Source: Brasenia schreberi (taxonomy: Eukaryota > Streptophyta > Magnoliopsida > Nymphaeales > Cabombaceae). Taken from it: a stretch of DNA of 64,000 bases. The translations under genes and the position numbers were made by a program. Below are positions 62,690 to 64,000 of the stretch, one piece after another. Under the pieces are notes generated by a model. The model was not told the DNA's origin. It made no database searches and saw only the letters and a program-made list of their open reading frames with translations. The stretch spans positions 1,913,501 to 1,977,500 of the forward strand of contig JAYKKT010000046.1 in the NCBI GenBank assembly GCA_036023115.1, in the 5' to 3' direction. Numbering within the stretch: the stretch's first letter is position 1; each line of letters starts with the position of its first letter.

Positions 62690-62960
62690 GTGAGAACCCT
62701 TTCAACAATTGATTCACTATATGTGGATGAAGATACCGTGGTCCTTGCTTATTATATTCACTCCAATTGAGCTCTGCAGTGTGCTACTAAGAGGAGAAAC
62801 CCCAATAAAATACTCATAATATCTAGAATCCATAATAGTAAAATCTAACAAAATTTTACAATGGCTATCGAAAGCCTAAAGCAACCCTCCTCCGTTCACA
62901 TCTGGGCTCGGGACCGATCATGGTGGAGTTTGGCTATGCTTCAACATAAACAAATATTTA

Positions 62961-63891
62961 TTCTTATGATGTGGCCAAAGTAGAATGTAGTTACTCAATC
63001 ATATTTGATTCTTGTGTTATTTTGAAAGTTTTAAGATCCACTAACTGGGTGGCACGTTCCTTTTGGTGATCTAAAGGCAAAGACAGTATTTTGACCAGAG
63101 AAAGAGAAAGTTTAAGTGATTGCAGTTGAAAACAATCTTGATGGTAGAGAAAAGCATCCTCCAAGCAATGAGGTGCCTCGATCATTGGATGTTCTTAGTT
63201 TGATGGATCTGTCTGTGTTGGCGCGTCAGGAATGTAAATCTCATTCTGCTAGTGGTAATTCTACTTGAACTGGCTTATAAGCATCGTGTTACTTCCCTTT
63301 TTCTTTTGTACTATTTAAACAATTTCAAAGGTTCTTGTGTCTTATTTCTTCTTTGGTAGTTGGCAATTTTCTTACTACTTTTCTGTTAATTTGCTTTCAC
63401 TTGACGAACATGGCACATTTCTGGATCTATGATATACCACTAGGTGCTGAATTTCAAAATCAAATTTAGGGCATTTGAATCTTTCCAGTAACTTTATTAA
63501 TCTTTGCTGTAAAGGATTTTGCTTTAGGTTTTGTCATAGGGAACCGAGATCAAACCAAACCAAAACCAAAGTCAAGACTTCTCACAATAAGTGGGATCAG
63601 ATACATTTGTTCTTACTTTAAAAATATTCTTCTTTATATGGTTGATCTTTATAGAAATTGCACTTGACTGGTTTCTTTTGTTGTTGAAGTTCTAAGTTGA
63701 TGAAGAACTATCACTTGGTTTTAAGTTTGTTGTTTTCTGAAAAACAGTTTATCTGAAGCAATTTATCTTATGGTCTTTTTTTCCAATTATAATGGAAGGC
63801 CGAAGCCGTGCATCCTTCAAGAGTCAAACTCCTACTGAAAAAAAAAATCGTTATATACTTGAAGTTGCAACAATATTGTTGTTGGGATATA
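62961..63891. other. Intergenic DNA, no gene seen
   Basis: T-rich on the plus strand, with short frames lacking recognisable motifs. It may contain promoter or intron sequence of a gene beyond the window. Confidence 0.3.
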
Positions 63892-64000
63892 CAAACAACT
63901 AAGCCTTTTCCCATACTAGACGGGGTCGGCTACATGAATTCCTTGTTTCCACATAGCTCTATCATGTGCCATGTTAGCAGTTAACTCACAATAAGCTAGA
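63892..64000 (-). mobile_element. 3' end of another RTE LINE (minus strand), cut by the window edge
   Basis: AACAACTAAGCCTTTTCCCA followed by TACTAGACGGGGTCGGCTAC is the reverse complement of the RTE 3' end seen at 8240-8303. TGTTGTTGG just outside may be a remnant of its TTG tail. The element continues beyond 64000. Confidence 0.8.

Larger units (their letters stand above)
39430..62960 (-). mobile_element. Minus-strand RTE LINE split into six pieces by later insertions
   Basis: Pieces, from 3' to 5' end of the element: 39430-40227 (3' end and C-terminal part, starting at CTAGATGGGG with a decayed TTG tail), 40804-41038 (reverse transcriptase with LHQASTLSLYLFTLVIDEL), 41440-41487, 46135-46877 (linker, VFDEFKRGVPAQKK), 55751-56674 (endonuclease, MICLGGDLNGHMGKEAL) and 62695-62960 (5' part, by position and style). 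Each breakpoint lines up with continuous text in the plus-strand copy at 5715-8303, which shows that one element was interrupted repeatedly. Two of the copia breaks keep clean 5-bp target duplications. The element is dead. Confidence 0.85.

Overview
The window is nuclear DNA from a flowering plant. Two genes with GT-AG introns sit in a large excess of retroelements. The copia elements carry initiator-tRNA-Met primer sites, and the LINEs are RTE-type with a 3' TTG microsatellite tail. AT and CT microsatellites are common. Nothing here fixes the species.

Region by region: (1) 1-445 is the last exon of an unidentified gene, followed by repeat-rich DNA with two tRNA-derived SINE-like copies, a 2-kb inverted repeat around an AT-rich core (3733-5714) and a decayed RTE LINE (5715-8303). 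(2) 8304-12570 has no gene; parts look like old LTR-element non-coding DNA. (3) 12646-14998 is a three-exon group III WRKY gene, WRKY55-like. A 153-bp hAT-type MITE now supplies its last 14 codons and its stop. (4) 16448-16863, minus strand, is a lone third exon of a WRKY70/54-like pseudogene with a 10-bp insertion at the final zinc ligand. (5) 18540-24300 holds Ty3/gypsy wreckage and three copies of a TATA-bearing repeat. (6) 27869-33271 is an intact nine-exon plastid NAD-dependent glycerol-3-phosphate dehydrogenase gene (SFD1/GLY1). (7) 33272-39429 has no confident gene. (8) 39430-62960 is a Russian-doll nest: one minus-strand RTE LINE split by a hAT-like element, a short plus-strand RTE, and three copia insertions (41488-46129, 46878-55750, 56675-62689). 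The middle copia is itself broken in its 3' LTR by a minus-strand copia fragment (52197-55688). (9) Another RTE 3' end starts at about 63892 and runs off the window.

How the genes relate: SFD1 makes plastid glycerol-3-phosphate for glycerolipid synthesis and is known in Arabidopsis for a role in systemic acquired resistance. Group III WRKYs of the 70/54/55 type act in salicylate-linked defence and senescence. In Arabidopsis, SFD1 (At2g40690), WRKY55 (At2g40740) and WRKY54 (At2g40750) are close neighbours. The same neighbourhood here suggests ancient microsynteny, now inflated by transposons.

No undescribed molecular system was found. The best leads are the MITE-made WRKY terminus, the long foldback, a 666-bp block of unlike DNA inside one LTR, and an inverted repeat at a similar place in several copia LTR families.
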